The notes beneath the pieces are model-generated. The model was not told the DNA's origin, searched no databases, and saw only the letters and a program-made list of their open reading frames with translations. A stretch of 30,304 nt of DNA from JAKACA01 sp050008715 (GTDB lineage: Bacteria > Actinomycetota > Acidimicrobiia > Acidimicrobiales > Bog-793). Both the position numbers and the translations under genes were made by a program. This document shows, piece after piece, positions 28,710-30,304 of this stretch. Location: positions 1 to 30,304 of the forward strand of contig JBEKMC010000051.1 in NCBI GenBank assembly GCA_050008715.1, given 5' to 3'. Every line of letters starts with the position of its first letter. Position 1 is the first letter of the stretch.

Positions 28710-30304
28710 TCAGGTTGCAGCGCTAAGGATGGCTGCGATCTCGTCGGCCATCGCCTGGGCCCGCTCACCGGCCGCCACAGGTGTGTCCGCCTCGGCCGTG
28801 ACGAGGGAGACGGGGTCTTCCGGATCGGGCACCACGAGCGTCCAGCCGTCGTCGTCGATCACCTTCACGCCGTCGATGAGGACTCTGCCCGGCGGCGTTC
28901 GCTCGAGAAGGATCCGCATGACGAGGCCCTTCTGCTCGAAGGGCGTCGGCACTTCCAGGCGGGCGATCGAGGGCATGTGCAGGGCCCTGACGGTCTCCGA
29001 CAGCCGGCTGCCACTTCGGGCGAGCAGGGCGAGGAGGTTGACGAAGCTCGCGACCGAGTCGAAGGCCGGCAGGAAGTCCGGGAAGATGAACCCACCCTCG
29101 GTATTGCCTCCGAACGTCACGCCGCTTCCGCCGGCGGCTTCCATGAGGTCGGCCGGGCCGAGCTTCGTCCAGAGCAGCTTCGAGGAGCTCTCCCGGGAGA
29201 GCCGCTCGACCTCACGGGGTGCGTTCACCGGCACGGCGATCGTCCCGCCCGGCCCGTCGCCGACGACGAGGCGCACCATCACGCAGAGAGCCTCGTCGTC
29301 GGAGAGCACCCGCCCGGTGTCGTCCACGATCGTGAGCTGCTCACCGTCCGGCTCGAAGAGCGCCCCGAGATGGGCGCCCGACGACCTCACGAGCTCCGCC
29401 ACACGTTCCGCATGAGCCGCCCGCTCGAAACTGAGCACCCCAGGGGTCGACACGTGCGGGTTGATGACGAGCACGTCGGCGCCGAGCTTTGCGAGGACGT
29501 TCGGCATGACGAAGCTCGTCGTCCCGAAGGCGTAGTCGAGCACGAGCTTGAAATGGGCGCCGCGGATCGCCGCCAGGTCGACCGAGCCGGTGAGGTCGAG
29601 CGTGTACGACTCGAGCGTGCGCGAGGGAAAGTCGATATCGCCGATCTCGGCCGCGAGCACGCGGCGCGACTCTTCCCTGTCGTGCAACCGCTCCACCTTG
29701 CGTTGGGCGGTCTCGTCGAGGTCGACGCCGTCGGCATCGAGAAACCTCAGGTTCACCGACTGGGGGTCGCCCGCCACGAGCCGGACCGTCACGCCTCCGC
29801 ACGACTCGCTCGTCCTGATCTGGAACCGCGTCACCGGGACGGTTGCCGCTTCGAGATCGTCGACACTGCAGCCGGCCGCCGTGATGCCCACCATGACGGC
29901 GCGCTTCAGGATGCGGGCCGCTCGGCTCGAGTCCCGCGAGGTCGTGATGATCGAGCCTTTCGGCATCATCGAGGCGTACGCCATGGCGACGCGCATGGCA
30001 AGCTCCGGAGAGAGGTCCACGTTCGCCAGGCCGGACACGCCGTAGCGGCCGAACAAGGCTCGGGAGCCTTTCGACTCCCAGACGATGGACGAGCTGACGA
30101 CGGCACCGGGCTCGATCGTCTTGTTCGGGTAGACCTTCACGCCGGCTCGAAGGATGGCGCCACGGCCGACGCGACAGCTGTCCCCGACCACGACACCCTC
30201 CTCGAGGTGACTGCCTTGGCGGATGTCGCACGAGCGGGAGATGACTGCCCCGCGCGCCGTCACGCCGGCGGCCAGGTAGGTGTTCTCGTGGACGACGGTG
30301 TGCT
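28710..30304 (-). CDS. GDP-mannose pyrophosphorylase/phosphomannomutase-like protein, N-terminal part outside window
   Basis: The window holds about 530 C-terminal residues; the frame runs open to the edge, so the true start and the nucleotidyltransferase domain lie beyond it. It begins with left-handed beta-helix turns (SRSCDIRQGSHLEEGVVVGD, VGRGAILRAGVKVYPN, VVSSSIVWESKGSRALF). A phosphohexomutase-like region follows from about PELAMRVAMAYASMM. The mutase active-site TASHNP block with its phosphoserine is not visible; the comparable places read TTSRDSSRAARILKRAV and CGGVTVRLVAGDP, and the sugar-binding GExSG reads GGNTEGG. So it may keep only the pyrophosphorylase function or use the mutase domain for regulation. 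Proteins of this architecture are known in actinobacteria and cyanobacteria. Cell-envelope mannose supply is the likely context. Confidence 0.8.
   Translation of the reverse strand, partial: HTVVHENTYLAAGVTARGAVISRSCDIRQGSHLEEGVVVGDSCRVGRGAILRAGVKVYPNKTIEPGAVVSSSIVWESKGSRALFGRYGVSGLANVDLSPELAMRVAMAYASMMPKGSIITTSRDSSRAARILKRAVMVGITAAGCSVDDLEAATVPVTRFQIRTSESCGGVTVRLVAGDPQSVNLRFLDADGVDLDETAQRKVERLHDREESRRVLAAEIGDIDFPSRTLESYTLDLTGSVDLAAIRGAHFKLVLDYAFGTTSFVMPNVLAKLGADVLVINPHVSTPGVLSFERAAHAERVAELVRSSGAHLGALFEPDGEQLTIVDDTGRVLSDDEALCVMVRLVVGDGPGGTIAVPVNAPREVERLSRESSSKLLWTKLGPADLMEAAGGSGVTFGGNTEGGFIFPDFLPAFDSVASFVNLLALLARSGSRLSETVRALHMPSIARLEVPTPFEQKGLVMRILLERTPPGRVLIDGVKVIDDDGWTLVVPDPEDPVSLVTAEADTPVAAGERAQAMADEIAAILSAAT

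Overview
This is a GC-rich window with many GTG starts. It most resembles a chromosomal segment of an actinobacterium (Actinomycetota), possibly of the Acidimicrobiia; the class is my inference. The strongest evidence is the right third, where gcvH, a GarA-like FHA protein, an FtsR-like MerR regulator, a bifunctional-nuclease-family protein, a second MerR regulator and glycine-cleavage genes follow one another. Mycobacterium tuberculosis has nearly the same order (Rv1826 gcvH, Rv1827 garA, Rv1828 ftsR, Rv1829, Rv1830, Rv1832 gcvB). A WS/DGAT acyltransferase, a LigC-type DNA ligase and a DUF3817 protein fit the same phylum. No phage, transposase, CRISPR array, rRNA or tRNA gene was seen.

Left third (1-10.9 kb): cell-envelope and accessory genes. 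On the minus strand are a truncated membrane-anchored diguanylate cyclase at the edge and a GT87-like membrane protein. Divergent from these are a second large membrane protein, a small two-helix protein, a SHOCT-domain protein, an unrecognised 102-residue protein and a lipoprotein. Then come a RidA-family protein and a PaiB-like flavin-binding protein (both minus), an alkyltransferase-like protein without the reactive cysteine (plus), a surface-anchored SGNH hydrolase (minus) and a CapA-like protein (plus).

Middle (11-19.2 kb): lipid and general metabolism. A WS/DGAT acyltransferase diverges from an alpha/beta hydrolase. A MOSC protein is translationally coupled to a PhyH-family dioxygenase, and the MOSC gene diverges from a PAS-PAS-GGDEF protein with a degenerate active site. 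A compact plus-strand operon then carries an M48 metallopeptidase, a short-chain dehydrogenase and LigC.

Right third (19.3-30.3 kb): everything is on the minus strand. Reading in transcription order from the right edge: a GDP-mannose pyrophosphorylase/phosphomannomutase-like protein (cut by the window), gcvH, garA-like, ftsR-like, hpt, the bifunctional nuclease family protein, MerR, a small nuclease-like protein, gcvT, gcvPA, gcvPB and two small membrane proteins. Several joints are 4-base ATGA overlaps. The glycine cleavage system would be complete except that gcvT carries an internal deletion plus frameshift that removes the middle of the T-protein.

Non-coding structure: two copies of a long palindrome (10942-10985, 19223-19264) each sit between convergent genes. 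Four short tandem-repeat patches lie at 7031-7133, 8190-8292, 14181-14240 (inside a gene start) and 16147-16248. I see no clearly new multi-gene system. The most rewarding items are the gcvT lesion, the palindrome family, and the modified GarA and FtsR proteins.
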